64,000 nt of DNA from Stercorarius parasiticus. Its lineage: Eukaryota > Chordata > Aves > Charadriiformes > Stercorariidae. The notes under the pieces were generated by a model that saw only the letters and a program-made list of their open reading frames with translations, did not search any database and was not told the origin of the DNA. Within the stretch, counting starts at the first letter, position 1. Each line of letters starts with the position of its first letter. Shown piece by piece: positions 1-15,050 of this stretch. Both the position numbers and the translations under genes were made by a program. The stretch spans positions 756,899-820,898 of the forward strand of contig VWZL01004590.1 of assembly GCA_013396915.1 (NCBI GenBank), read 5' to 3'.

Positions 1-3000
1 GCCCGTAAAAAGCACAAGTGTCTTGGCTTCTCCATATAAATAACTTCCTTTAAAATTATTCTTGCAGGGTCTATGAGTGATGGGCTAATCCTGTTATGAG
101 ATTTTAATGCCAAATTACATATTCAGACTGGAATGATACTATTTAAACTACTTTACAGATGAAGAGCATAATCATAGTTTTTCATTTCATACATTTTTTC
201 CCTGTTAGTGCCTAATATCATTTACATAGACAAGGCTGTCAGTAATAGACAATGCCGTCAGTAATCCGTGTACAATGCTTGAGCTCCTCTGGTACCAAGC
301 TTTCCTCAGATATATCAGATTCTATTTTGATATCTATGCACATAGGGAGTATGATCTGAAGTAGCGAGTACGATGTGAGATAGGCCACTAACTAGGGGAT
401 CAGCTGCAAAACCAGCCAGTGTGTTACACTGAGGCAAACTGCTGCTGCTACAACCAACAAGGATATTTCTCCTTGACCCTTACCACTATTTTTCAGCTTC
501 TAAAAGCAGAGCTCAAAGTAAAGGCGTCCCATGGGCAGAAAAATGCGTGGGTGCTCAGTAGAAGAGAAAAGCTGTGGTTTACAATCAGAGGGATATCCCT
601 CGGAGCATGGTATTTCTGTGCTAAGGAGCAAAGACGATGGCACGAGGGTCATCCAGCAGAAGAGATGTCTCACCTGCCCTCTCCACCCGTGGAGTGAAAA
701 GCTGAAGCCCCGCACTTCGTTTGAGCTGGCCTTAACAGGCTGCTGCGGGAGACCACGACAACAGGCGATGCCACCAGTTGTGGTTCGCCCTTTCTCCGGG
801 GCACTCAGCTTCATTAGATGCTGCAGTAGGGTTTGTATTTGGTCCGAAATTTGTGATGGAGCTAAGACAATCTGCCGGCAAAGTGTAAATTATTTTTGAA
901 GATTATCTGGATCATTTATGCAGTAGGTGTGCAATTACAGCTGGGATCAGCTTGGAAGCCACTGGCATGTTTAGAAATACAGAAACAAGCTTGCATTCAT
1001 TAGTTACCCTTCATTATCTAATTTTTGGAAGGAGAGAGCATTCAAAAATAAAATGCGAGATCAAGTTTTGCAGTTAATACTCATCGCTAATAATGATTAT
1101 TCTGCTGTTACAGCCGCACTGTTTGTGGATTTCAAGAGGAGTGGGCAGAGTAGCCCCGGAGTAAAGGAGTGCCTTCATTAAAGCGTGTTTGTCTATGTTT
1201 CTTTTGGAAAAGCAAAATCACTCTTCAATTTTCTGTCATACAGAGACATTCAGGAAATACGACGACTCGGACCTAGAAACTTTTTTTTTTTTTAAAAAAA
1301 GAAAATAGAGATAGCTACTCTTGGTTAAAGGCTAGAAACAGTAAGGTAAAATTGAGAGACCTGACTTGGCCCAACTATTATGGCATGACCTAATGTGCCT
1401 TTACGTTAGCTGCTAGCAAATTATTTTTGTCATGCTTGAATATTTATCAAACCAAACTTCGATTTACAAGGGATAGAAAACCTACAACAGTTTGTTCTAT
1501 AGATAAATGTAACTAATTATACGGTGTACTAGCAAATACGCTTACAAAAGAGCCACTTAACTATCATAATTGATAATGATGATATCTTCTTTAAAATCCA
1601 TAACTTAAAATAGAGTACATAAAAATGTATAAAATGCTATATAGATTTCTCTATACGTAGCTTTATAATTCGTCTGAATAGCTAATTTAAACCTATTTCT
1701 AAATGGCATTAGCTAGTACAAGATGAATGGGAATTTCTCAGCTCCCCGGCTTTCCAGGCATTTCACTTAATGACAATACAAAGCTCACATCTCAGTTTTC
1801 ACAGTACATTATAAATCTCTTAAGTAAAAATGAAATGCTTTCAGATCTATGAGTGAAAGGTATAGTTAGATAAATCTAAGGGATCTTTGAAATGATGGGT
1901 GATAGACCATGACAAAGGGTTTCTTTTCAAGGCTTTGGGTCTCAGACAGATGGAAACCAGTGGAAATTCTTCTTCTGATTGCTCTGCAAAATCCTGTTTC
2001 GGGAGAGAGGAGGAGAGGACTGCTGGCAACATGCGGTTTTGATCAAGAGACTGAGGCAGCCACGGCAAACTTGATCAAAACATGTAGATATTGAACCCAG
2101 ACCTCAGCAATGCACAGAGAAGGCTTCAGGTTTGTGCCACTACCAGCTCCGACAGAATCGCTCACAGTTTCTGCTGATGCAAATTTCCAGCTTCCAAACT
2201 AATAGTTTACTTTGCAAAAGTGGTTTGGGTGCTAAAACGCTGGTGTCTTTAAAGCTTGTTGTCCTCTGATTGGTTTAAGTGTTAAAGATTGCTCTCATGG
2301 ATCTGGCAATCAGTACCTTGGGGTTTGAGGTTTACAAATCTACGTACCAGTTCTGGTGTGTCCTCACCAGTGAACATTTTGCTTGCCTGAACCTAGATTG
2401 CGTTTGTGAAGAAAGCCCAGGGACGGCAGGCGTGGGGAGCCCAGCCAGCAGCATTTCCAGGCTGGTACGGAGGGAGAGCTCTTCTGCACTAAAACCCATA
2501 CATTTTCCTCCCATTCTCCCAAAAATATGAGAGCAGCAAAACATATGGCAAAACTCAGTTCATGAATCACCGCAGTGGTAAAAGACAATTTTAGCAGAGG
2601 CAGATGCGCACAGTGGCGTTGTGCTGTGAATAGATTGGCTTTAGAGGGGTGTCCCATGGCCGCAGTGCAATCTGCACCAGAGAAGTTCATATAACGGCTT
2701 GTTTCCCTTCCCCGGTGCAGGTCTTGCAAGCTCTTAAGAAAGCCAGCAGGCAACGAAAGGGGAGTATTTGTGGTGGCAATGCAGACTGCAGCATTTTGTT
2801 GTCCGCTTTTCAGAAAACATAAACTTTTACAAGTGATCTGGAAGGATGCCTGTCCTCTAAACTCACCTGACAATCAGGCTTTCATGCAATGATTTCAAAA
2901 CTTCCTCCTTCTTCTTCCCTCTAATCGAATCACAGATTTACTAGTTCAACAGGTTTAAAAAAATACAATCCAAGTTCTTCAGCCTTAATGTTAGGCTTCA

Positions 3001-6000
3001 TGTCAGTGAACATTCCCAATACATCAGAAAAATAAGTGTCTTCTCAAGTGACTTCTCTCATTCCGAGGCACAGGAGTAAAAGCTGTTTACAGCGATGTCT
3101 TTCGAATGCATCACAGAGGTGCAAAAAGCACTTGAAGCAAAGTGACCAAAATCAGTATATTAAAAATTTGTACTGACAAGCTTATCTTCATTACTGAAGG
3201 AATGAAAGCAACAGGATGAAATTAGATTATATTCTTTAAAATGTTAACAAAGTGCTTTCTGCTATTGAAAGTTGGCCGTGAGACTTTTTCTTGCAAGAGC
3301 TGGATCCACATCCTGACAGAGCGCCCTGCCTCTCCAGTTTAGCATCTCGGAGCACTCCCCCCAGCTTTTTTCATTCATTTATCTCCTGTCATTTGCAAAT
3401 CCTTCTCTTTTATTGTCCCACGTACCCGCCCCCCCAGACTTCACCTCAAAGGGTGATCCACCCGTCTACCTTCCTCCTATTGCCCTTGCACCAATTCTGT
3501 ACTTGCCCTACCCTACACTGGCCCTTCAGTTCACTACCAGGACAAAAACCTTGCTCTCAGAAGAAAAGCAGTCTGGGTTTGATGGTTGGTCTTGCTGTTG
3601 ATGTGATTCATTTTCTGCCAATTTAACGGCCTATGAGGTCAGAAAAGCACCTGTGTTGGTACAAGAGAGGGGACAGGAGCAAGCAGCCCCATCAGAGGAG
3701 AAAGAGAGCAGAACCAGCCCTTGTGATGGCACCCAGCTATTGAACCAGTTTGGCTGCGTCAGCACACCGTGCCCTCACACACACACGCAGGGCAGCAAGG
3801 AAACACCTTCATCTCCAGCCAGAAACACAACCACCGACTGATACCGAGCAACTGACAGCCAAAATGGCAGTTGTGACGTACTCACATGAGAACAAATTGC
3901 ATATATGTGAAAGATACCATGAGGTCTTAGCAATTGCCCAAGGCAGAAAGGATTGCTTTTATTTGGAAAAAAAAAAAAAATAAATGGGCATTGGTGGACC
4001 CAGTTCCTCCCACAAGTCAAAAACCAGAGATGAAAAAGAGCATGAACTCACAGCACCAGCAAACTGTTCAGGACTGTTCACCTCCAGCACCACACAATCC
4101 CTATGAGGATCCCTATGATGATTCCAGGCTTCCGGGGGAATAGGAATAGGCTGCCTTGCATTTGGCAGGGGAGGGAGGGAGGAGTGCAGAGGGGAGAAAT
4201 CCATCCTTGAGCTATTGCACACCGACTTGCTCGTGTAAAAAGTGTCCAATCCATGCAGATTTCTATGCTGGAGGTATAACGCAACCTAGACCACAGATTT
4301 GCCTTCTCTAGATAAGTTTTTCTCTTGCACAATTTAAAGTAATGGGACATATAGGGAACGAGATCGAACATCATCTTATTATATCCCCAGGACTGACATT
4401 TTTACATTTACATATATGGAAGACAAGATAAGGAGTGAATAATCAAATATTAAAACATCAGCAAAATGTGGACTAGCTAGTTCATGTTTTTTCTCTGCAA
4501 GCTCACGATGGAGGGACCACATTGGAAGAGTGGGGAAAAAAACCCCAAACCACGAGAGATGTTATTAACAGCAAACCATTCAGGCAGCTCCAGACACGTA
4601 CGCGGTGCTTTACAAACATAGGATGGGGCACCTCTCCCCTGCCGTTCTCATCACCCAACAAGCACCGCAAACGCAGGGCATGAAAAACAAGAGTGGGGAA
4701 AGAGTGAGGGGAGAAAAAAAAAAAACCAAACAGGTGTGGAAAGGTGAATAGCAAGGAAAAGGAAGAGGAACTATTGTTGAAAGAACTGTCTGTTGGAGAA
4801 AGGTTTGAAGGGGAGAGAAAGTTTAGTGGAGGAAAGACTAGCCCAGGCTAAAACCTGTCTTGACATGGGAATATTGCACAGCTCTCACACAAGAATTGCA
4901 GTGAACTGCTCTATTCTCAGCCATACTAATATGCTCAAGCCTTCAATTCCCTTCTCTCTCCTTCCTGGGTTATAAGCCAGGCAGCCGAAAGATGATTCCA
5001 GAAAATCACAGTCTCTTCTTTGTGACCAAATACCTCTTTATTTGGGAAGAGAGAGAGGTCCTTGGTGGAGATTTGGGATATTTCCAAATTGGCTAACTGT
5101 AGCTGTTTGTTTGGGATTTTTTGTTAAGACTTTTTAATGATCCTATAACATCTGGCTGCAAATATTTAGCAGTTTGTTTCATAATACATGAGGTACTTTG
5201 AAATAGCAGCTCACCCTAATAGTTCTACCAAACACGGAGGAGACCGTAAGGCTTTCTATAAAAAAAAAAAAAAAGAACCAAAAGCATGCTGTACAAACAC
5301 CACAGACCTTCCTGAATCCAAGCAAGGTGTTTTAGATAAGGAACAAGAGCCTAGACACTGGCTTGGATAACATCCTTCCCAATCCTGCAGCAGGGCCAGA
5401 AAGGTACACTCAAGTCTATATGATGCCTCTTAAGAAAACAGCAGCCACATAAAGGGGCCATAATTGATTAGACCAAACAGAAATGTTCTCTCTGCCTCAT
5501 GTGCACATTTTCCCGACTTCGTTTTCCTGCTAATTTCCCTCCTACATCTGCTAATAGCTGCAAGTAGAGCTGAAGACGCTCAAAACTAAACTAGCCCCCC
5601 TAGAATGCAGAGATGAGCATATGGGCTTCTGGGAGCAGAGTTTGCTAGCAGCCTGCCAGTCGGGTGTCACCACATCCCCCGCAGCTGAGTGAACCTTCTC
5701 TGCTTCCTCAAGTCATTACTCAAAACCCAATCATAATATTGTCCCGATGAAGAACTGGGCCCACTGACTTTGCGGTAAGCCTTTGCAGACCTAAGGATGC
5801 TGGGGACGTTTTTATACGATCCTTCATCTCCATCAGGTATGGGCAGACCCTATCGGTTTGTCCCCACGTGGGTGAGCAACTGACTGCACCCATCGCTACC
5901 GCAGTCGGGCAGAGCTCCAGATCCTTGGGATCAACGGCGGAACTGAGATTTATGCTTAATGAAACAACTTGGAAAATCTAAAGAGCCCCTGGCCAGCTCT

Positions 6001-9000
6001 GCTCTCCCTCTCCAGCTCCGCGTCAGCTCTTCCTGCAGCCCTTGGAGCTGCTGCAGACAGCCATCCTCCCCATCAGGAGAAGTTAATCATTTAACAGCAG
6101 CCTTGGCAGACTTCACCTGAGCTGTTATTTTGCCTGCAGCTCTCCCTCCTGCTTTGTGCTAGCCTACTCCTTGCTGTGGTGCTCTAGAAAAAGCAGCTGG
6201 GCTTCATTACTTCTTAAATCTTATTTTGAGAAAGTGGGACAGAGACGTCTCATTTACATGTCTTCCCTCTTCTCTCCAAGCTGTGTGTTTTTCCCTCTTG
6301 CATTAATGCTGCTCTAATAATGGCAAGTACAGCCATCTAGCCACCTAGGTGGCTACACATCATCTGGATCAAGAGCCCTATCAGCACAAATGACTTTGAA
6401 TCAAACATAGCATAAAATATGAGCCTCTCCTTCCTGGTGGGACCTGGAAAGGGCAATGGGGGAGCAGAACCCAGCTATGGGGTGTGCTGAGCCAGCACCC
6501 CACTGCTGCCAGGCACAGGGGCCAACGAGCCAAGGGCTGCCTGCCGAATTGTGCTCCGGATGGGCAAAAAGGAACAGCTCACCCCACCTGATGAGCCCCT
6601 GAGAGCTCTGGTATTCAGCTTACAGGACGCTTCTCCTCCCTGCCATGCAGTAATGATGGGGAAGGTGACAAGAGACCCTCTCCATTCCCAGTTCTCAATG
6701 TACATCTGGGCACAATCTGGCTCTCATTTGGTTCGATTGGACTTCAGCTGCTGGTTTCAAAAAGAAAAGGTCTGTGCTTTGTCATTTACTCTTGAGCACA
6801 AGAAGATATTCTGTTCTCCTTAAGAGACAGAGGTCCATCTTTTGAAACAGAGGGCCAGAACTAGCACTGCTCCATCCAGCTAATGCAAATACTTGAACCA
6901 ATTAGGATCCGGTTACTGCAATACTATACATCAATGCATTTTAAAAATATCATACCATTAGGTAGAGTCTAGGTTTGCATGTGTTAGTATCATTGCACAG
7001 CAAAGGAGACAGAGAGGTTTAAATATTTAATTGCCCCCTTTTTTTAGCCTTATACGGGAAAGGAAAAGTTACTGTGAGACTGAGGTTTTCTTCTTGAGTA
7101 AATTAAGCTGTCGTGGTAAATCAAAAACACGTGCATCAATTCACTTTTAAAATTTAACAAGTTCATTCAGTTATTTCAAAAGTCTTTGGGAGAAATGCCT
7201 AATAAAAACAAGTTGTTCTGTGAGCGGCTGCAGAACTAACAGAGCGTTTCTAACAGGTTTGTGCCTGTGGCCCCAGCCTTCCACCCAGCACATCACCCCG
7301 AGCTCTCTTCCCATCGTCTTCTGCACTACTACCAGTTCCCTGCATCCTTTAACCCTGCTCAGCTTCATTTCTGCAGCTAAATTAATGGATAAGGAGAGGG
7401 AGTTTGCAAGATTTCATGAGTGTTATCAAGTCAAACCAGAGATACATAGGTACGGATAGCAATACACAACTCTTAAGTTGCAATTTTCATCCATAGCTTT
7501 TAAAGAGCTCTGAGACATCAAAGTTGTTACCTCCCTTCTTCAATTCGGGGAAAATGCAGTACAGAGAAGCAGGGCACCTTGCATGATACTCCTGGCCTCT
7601 AGCAGAAGGAAGAAAAGAGCTTTCATCTTTCCAATGCCACACTCCAGCCTCCAAAACATTTCTTTACATAGAAGGGAATATTTTTTTTCCCCATTTTCTC
7701 CACCCATGTTACTCCTTGACACGGAAGTAGTGTTGAATTTGTCAGGAGGTTTGTATCAGGAGCTTTGGGATTATGTGATTTTTGTTTCTTTGCTTAGTGG
7801 ATCTTCTCTTTACACTTAATCCAAGCCACGCTGCCTCTAAAGCTGTCTCAGTCCCAGCACCAGGAGGGCCAAGAGACCCTCCCAGGAGGCAGAGCACAAG
7901 CAGAACATGGTGAAAAGAGACACAGAGACAGTGGGGATGGAGCTGGTTTGCAACTAACAGCCCTGATGGACCTGAACGGTTTTGTGCAGCATGATACTAC
8001 TGCATTTATCTGCATTCTTCTACTAACTGGAGTATGGCAACCTCTCAACTTTATATCAGAAAACTGGCTGCATTCACTGAAATTTATGCAGATTTGCCAA
8101 CAGTTTGGGCTAAGCTTAAATTGCATTTTTCAGCAAATAGATTAGTTGTATTTGAATTTTCCTTCGCCTCTTTTCCGCTGCAGGCAAATATATCTTCTGT
8201 AATAGCATTCACATTTTAAATGTTTTCAAACTACGTGTGAGGCTCTGTCGTGACCACTGATCCCCTTGCTGTTAGCACTCAGCGGCAAATCTACACAGAA
8301 CTCTCTTTTGACTGCCAGACACGTACTCCTTAGAGAAAGGGGAAGATGTCTGCCAAACTGGTCTCGATTCTTGATTTACCCAGCATCTTATTTGTTTTAT
8401 ATTTAGGGTCCTCCACATTCTCTTACACAAAATCTTGAAATAATTCTGTTACTCTGAGGGGTTCCTTTGGGCTTTGCTTGGGGTACGATACCATCGCTGG
8501 TGTTAGAAGCAGCACTGTCGGTGGATGCTGCAATCTGTCCCCACAGGATTGAGGTAACGGTTTCTATTTCTTCCAGTGGCCGTAAGTTAATTCACCTCTT
8601 CTGGCTTCAGCTTTGGAAATGATGCTTTCCTTAGTAAAGTGGATGATATTTTTCTATGTATTGTCATTGGAAATTGCAGCTTTCGCTTTAGTTTGAGACT
8701 TACAAGAGTTAATAGAGTTTTACTTAAAATCAATTTAGAATGGTGGGCAAGGACAAAACTATGCTGGATTCAGCACAGCACAAAGAATACCTGCCCTGAG
8801 GAGATGTTTTTGATTGTCTTCACTCCTGCATTTTCTTTTTATTTCACTAATCAATCACCAATGGCCATTATGTCAGCTTGGCTTCTTCTGACATACATAC
8901 ACTGGTATAATTCCCAGTATGAATGGATGATTGGCTGAGGAGGGGATCCGGGTGTTGTCTCTGGAGCCTGGCCTTTCTTTCCCATTGTACGTGCCTTCCT

Positions 9001-12000
9001 CTCTTGCCGACAGCTGATCAGACAGTGGTGTGGAATGTGCTATTTAATTTCTCTGCAGTGAATCCACCAGCTCTGCCCTGTCATTGCAATTAGTCATACC
9101 CTCTCAGCGCATTATAATCCCCACATATCACATCTCACCAAGTCGTTCCTATAGTGTTGGAACAAAGCTCGCTCACGAACATCACGAAAGAGGAGCATCC
9201 AGAGGAAGTGACTGCCAGGCGCTGCGTTTGGTGGGAAGCACCAGAAACAGCCAATTTGATCGAACGTTAACCTACAGTTAAAAATTAAGAATGTGGTGGT
9301 GCCTTTTGCGAATGCAGGTCTCTACCTCTTGAGGCGAGGATAAAACCTTCCTCTGCCTGCTCCGAGCTGGGCACGAGGTATGAGTTGTCAACAAGTAGAA
9401 ACGGTGGGACGGAGGCTCTTACACCTCATTCCAGTCAGAGAGAAAGCAATGGTGTAAGCATAAATAAATTCCACATCAGTGTATCCCCAGCTATGCCTTG
9501 CCGTGAAGGCTCAGTCCACGCTGCCTAACATTGAATCCAAGGCAAACACCATCAAAATCAAAGCTAACCTTAACACACAGAACCTAGCACTTTTCTTCTT
9601 CAAAGGCTGCCGTGGTAGGTACGCTTAGGGGTATTTGCTCCCCTTCTCGGTTATATTTCCAGGATATTTGGATTCTTCAATCCTTAACGGCATATCAAAT
9701 GCTACTAGATTATTTACTCTATGTCTCCACTAAAATTTAATACCTACTCATTTGACCACTGAAAGCAGAAAAATTGGCATCTGTTAGTTGTGGGAATGTA
9801 GATTATGATTCATCACAGAGTTTTAGTCCAGAAAATGACAAGGGTAATAGTTATCACAAACCACCATGCACAGTAATGACAGACAGCTGTTGCGGTAATA
9901 AGAGACCAATCAATAATTCATTTGATATTCCTTGTGCAATTAATCATGATAAATTAATGCGGCTTTAATGTGGCACTAACATGCATTTCCTAGGCTCTCC
10001 GATGTAATTTAACAATTAATGTGCCATCATTTTAAATTGCAGCTGTCCTTGCTCTGCAGACACACGGAAATCATCAGAGCCACAACATCCAACAGAGATG
10101 GGATAATAGTTGGAAAGCTTTCAAAGACTTGGGTTCTGGGAGGCTCATCTGCCCAGCTATGAGCGTTTTGTTTTTGTCCCCCACCCTCTCCCCAATCTAC
10201 TTAGGGCTATTACTGTCTTCAGGGCAGAACAACATCGCCTGCACCCAAGGAAGGCTGAGCGCATATTTGCTGATACTAACTACTTTTTCATTAACTACAA
10301 GAAGTATATGCATTCAGGTTGTTTAAACTATGCATTCAAATACATTGAAGCAGCAGCATTAGCTATATCCAGGGGATGATTAAATACAGATAAAAGCTAG
10401 AGAAGTTGTAAAGTTGTTCTTAACTCACCCATCACACTGAAAGACTAGGTTTTTTCATTAGTAGCAAGCACTGCGGAGGAAAGCTCTTTAGCACGCTTCG
10501 TATTTGGAGCTGCTAAACTGCTCAGATTAAAAGGTTCAGAGCCATCTCTTGTAAAAGTCACAGACCTGTGGAAGGTATTTTGGGGTGGGGGCAAAAAAAA
10601 CAAATTCAAGAAGCCATATGGGGTCATTTGTAGGGTGTTGCTATCAGGAGAACAGGGAATGCTACTCTCAGGAAAACAAAATAAAACATAATGACTACCT
10701 TGCTATTCATGTCCCAAAACATGGGGCTCTGTAAGAAGGCTGGGTGGCTTCTGTAGATGCTACCTGGCTGTCTCAGAGAGATACCAAGAGTTTCCAAAAT
10801 CCCTGACTCAATGGCATAGAAAAACAGCATGCAAGGATGGCTGCTTCGCCTTCAAAGCGACTCAGCCCCGGCTGCCTTCTGCCCTGCTGGCTGCTCTTCA
10901 GAGCAGCTGGGAGAGAGGGCAAGGTAGGAACTGGGGTGCTAGCAGAGGTTCCCGCAGGCCGGGCTTCACTTCAAGGCAAATCTTGCAACCTTTAGGGCTA
11001 TTCACACCCGCAACCAACAAAACAGGGGACCTGGCCTCGAGATTTCAAGATCGTTCCTTATTTTATTTTTTATTCAAAAAAAAAAAAAGCCACAAAAGAA
11101 CCAGGCAGCCTAACTTTAGCATGAAGCACTTTGCCTTGGGCATCAATCTAATTAAGAATTTGTTCACACCTCTTTCTTATGCTTAGAGTCAAATGAAAGA
11201 TCTGTTTGATTTAGCTGCTTTGCAAACAACCCTTATAAACTTCTGCCATTCTCTCACCTCCCTTTCAAGTGCTATCTTTTTGTCCTTGGATGCTCTAAAT
11301 TATTAACATATTTTACAGTGTGCTCAAGATAAAAGAGATCTTTCAACTTTCATTCTCTCACCCCTTGGTTGAGCCAGTCATGTTGTTTCTCACTGGATAC
11401 CTTTGATCAACCTGCTTGTCGGATGTTAAACCACAGGACACCCCTAGTGAGAAAAGAATCAGGAGGAAGCCTTTCAGCAATCCCTTGCCATCAGAATTTT
11501 CTGCTGAGCTAGGGCAGCACTTTGAAGTCATCCAAGCTTACAGACAGGCTCCGAGAGAGGTCATCCTTAATGTTAAGGAAAGTGTAATTATAAAAAGGAG
11601 TACATGGTTGTTATAAGCATCTTATGAACCTAAATAGGCAGTGTAATACATATGGTTACAAATACTCTACCAGTGGAAGTTGCTACCAGGGATAAAAAAC
11701 CATTTATTGTCTTCGACTCCAAGATTGGTCTCACTATGAACAAGGTTTTCTGTACTTTACTAACCCTTTCTAAACTATTTTTCAACCTGTCCTTAATACG
11801 AAATGTCATCGTGATACAGTAGTACAGAGCAGGGAGTACCTTCCTCTGCAATTAACCCTGCTGGTTTTCTCAGCATTATTTAGAGAATATTATTGAAAAT
11901 AAGAATAGCGTGATGTAGTCCATAGAACATACAGCAGACAGGAGACAAAGCACACTGAGCTCCATGTGAGCACATCTATTCACATCACCGATCTATATTA

Positions 12001-14891
12001 TAGACTGAAGACAGCATACGGTCTTCACTATACTTCTGTGCTTATCCACAAACGCATATTTGAAGCTGTGTAACAACACAGTCAGATACCCACAGCAAAA
12101 ATAAGAGATGGTGTTTCCCACTGCCCCACGTTTGTGTCCCCCCCCTTCAGTGCAGCTGCAGGGACTGATCTATTCTCCCTCGATGTCCCTTTGCAGCACT
12201 CAGCAGCACAGTACCCCCTTTCTTCAGGCACAATCCTTTCTGAGGGGCTGCACCATGTATATACATTTAACACTTATATGAGATGGTAGCATTCAGTGAA
12301 ACTCTTCTGCTGGTGATGGCACACCAAACCCACCGGGGTGCGCACGGAGGCAATTCCTTCCGCAGCATCTGCGACATTTCAGAGAGCCTTTTGAAGGGGC
12401 ATCTCCCTCACCCTGTGGAAAAGCCGAGGAGCTTTCCTGGACTATTACAGGCAGAACTCTACCTTGTGGCAGCTGGATCTCCAAGAAGGAGCTGCTGAAG
12501 GCAGTCAACAGCCCTTTCCCTGCCACAGCGTGTCCCAGGCAGGGCCACGGGGCCATCTAGAGGAGAAGGAGCTCCAGTGCCACAACCGCCTCGGACAGCC
12601 TTGGTGAGCATCTACAGCAGCTTCAGCGAGGGCAGGCTCACACCTGGGAGCCTCAAACCAGACAGGCCCGGAGAGTAGCTGCTGTTGATTAGTTTTTCTA
12701 CAGGTATTTGATAAAAAGCAAGTGAACAATCTTCTCCGTTAGTGAAACCACCGTGGCATATACACTGCTTTTTCTCATAGCAGGCACACAGAACGTGAAC
12801 TACACCCTGCCTATGATATGTTACACAAAGCAAAGGCCACCGATAAGAGCTCATAAAGAAGCGTGAAATTTAAAGGACCACAGTTCCGTGTCCCATTACC
12901 CTGTACACAGGAAAATCTGGAGCTGGATTTTCAATAGAAAAGATGCGAGGCATTTGTAGCTGGAGACAATTTTCCCCAGATGGTCAATAGGATTAAAGTG
13001 ATATCATCTGCATCCAGGCTGAATTACAAACTGCAGCTTCTCTCAGTTATATATTGTTTGCATTCCTGGCTGTGAACCGTTTCTAGAAAGGCACCATCAA
13101 AGATACAGTGACCATCCATCCCTTCGGATGCCTGTCTTACAGAGCCAACGCCTGTTCAGAGCTAGTCCATGTTCTGTGCTGGCTGGTTAGGAATACTTCT
13201 TTTAGACCAAGACTGTTTATTAGTTTTTCCAGATGTGCATGTATAGGTCTATACAGGATCCAGCATTGTCCCCTGTTTACCCAAGCCCTAGTTGTGCTCC
13301 TTGCCCTATTTAAGCAGATTTCAGAACTCAGAGTATAATACACACAATATATAGTAATTCCTTGTGTATTACAAGGCTAACGTGAGAATCTCCTTAGAAG
13401 TGAGCTTATTGATTAGTTTTGAGGCTCCTGCTTTGCTTCAGAAACAGTATAATATTTTCAGAGCATGACCAGACTAGCTAAGAACATTCAAGCACATGAC
13501 AAAAATATTCTGATGCAAACTTTACTACCCTCCTAGATAAGAGAGGTGAAATGAGAAGGGTGTCTCAGAAGCGTGAAATAACTTGACCATGGTCACGTCA
13601 TCGTGGCCCAGCCGTGGAGAGGTGGCAGATTATCCACCTTCCAGATGTGCTCTTTTCTTAGAGGCTGATGCCTGCAAGCACTGTTACAGGTGTGTCTCAC
13701 AGCCTTCAATGTTTTTAGTCTTTCGGGACTAAATCAAAAGATACCTGGTACTGAGAAGAAATGTCATGTGCGTTACACACGCACACAGAGCAAGCCATGG
13801 AGTAGGGCTGCTTTATGACAGCTACTCTCTCTGTCTGCTGTCACTTAGGGAACAGGTTTCAGAGGTGGGACGCTCATATATTTTTTTATCTCTAGGTGTT
13901 CAGATAATAAATATTTCCGAAGTTCTATTACACAACTGACATTCCTAATGGATTCCTAAAGCAAAGTCCTTGTGCCTTTCACTGGTGCTCTCCACTCCTA
14001 TGGGCTGGTTTTTATATAGGACACAGTGTGCAAGCACAAAAGACACTTAAATCTGTCTTTAGGCAGTGTACAGACACGTTAAGAGGCCACTGACTTGAAG
14101 GCTGCAAAAATACATCTCTTTTGTAATCGCAGAGATCTTCTGTGAATGTGATTCTGCAGACTTTGTAACACTGTGGCTCTTGTTTACTTAATGACAGGAC
14201 CTGGCTGGCTCTTGAAACTTGAGCCTGGATCCAAGCTGTATGAATCTTTACTGTCCTGGCTACCTACATGTTATTTGCCCTTTTTCCAAGTATCAGCCCA
14301 GCTGTGTGAATTACTTAGTGATGGCTACAGGTGATAAGCCCGGAAGAAATCAGAGAGATGTACGGTTCTTTTAGGAAAATTACAATACACCACGTTCAGA
14401 TGTTTTGTATCAGTGCAAAGACCAGAAAAACATAGGAAGTTTGGAGCGCAAAGTTAGCATTGTTGGGTTTTCAGTTCTGAACACAACCATAGTCTGATTT
14501 TAATATAAGCAATTGCATCTTGACAGATATGTTGTCCTGGGCATTCAAAACTATGTGTTTCTTCACAGTATTTCCTGTATCTTGTCATTGCTCTAGGCCC
14601 AGCAGAGGTTAGAAGACTTACAAATACCAAGCTATTTAGATAGTAAAATCCAAAAAAGTTACAGAGCAACAAACCACCAAGGGCAAGAGGAAGGCACAAG
14701 TCCTGGTAAAAAGCCAAGCTTGCATGCACAAAACAGATTCTTATTCCACTCCTACTCCACCTCTAGCTGAAGCTGGTAGCACCATGCCAGCAAAACAACC
14801 AACCAAAACTCAACCAAGTAACAACTGAAGAGTTGCCTGGTAGGAATGGTACAAAAACCCTCAGAGTGTTTAAAGATAATGAAGTGCTTAC
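1..14891. other. Non-coding stretch 3' of UBE2U; no exon recognised
   Basis: I read both strands and found no exon with a recognisable protein plus matching splice sites. Open frames here are short and low-complexity or have no family resemblance. The segment contains A-rich and T-rich runs (about 1,280, 3,966, 5,262 and 11,077). An AT-rich, homeodomain-motif-like block at about 9,890-10,045 is reported under findings. By synteny it should lie between UBE2U and the next gene (CACHD1 in mammals), but I see no CACHD1 sequence. A further 3' UBE2U exon could be hidden here, because the exon at 14,892-15,050 appears to end with a splice donor. Confidence 0.5.
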
Positions 14892-15050
14892 TTATCTGTA
14901 CACGCAGTCTCCCTGATTTAATCCTGTAATCTTTTGGTAGAAAGTTAGTCCAAGCTACCAGATTGTCCACTTCCTTCTCCCATAGTTCTTCTTGGTTGTC
15001 ATGTCCATCTTCATCAGCTATTTGCCTTTCTGGTAGGAGCTCAGGCACAT
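14892..15050 (-). CDS. UBE2U: UBE2U-like C-terminal exon
   Basis: This is an exon of the C-terminal tail of a ubiquitin-conjugating enzyme E2 U homologue. The 3' acceptor is pyrimidine-rich and ends in CACAG just above 15,050. The donor is GTAAGC just below 14,892. The exon is 159 nt, entering with 2 nt and leaving 1 nt. The recognisable piece is EKEVDNLVAWTNFL, which matches the mammalian UBE2U tail motif EEEVEDLISWTNTL as I recall it. It is preceded by an acidic stretch (IADEDGHDNQEE), as in the mammalian protein. The exon joins in phase to 17,358-17,461 (G plus AT gives Asp). Mammalian UBE2U ends soon after this motif, but here the frame stays open into the putative donor, so either another exon follows or translation reads on for about 45 codons to a TAG. 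The assignment rests on the motif plus position next to ROR1 on the same strand. Confidence 0.7.
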
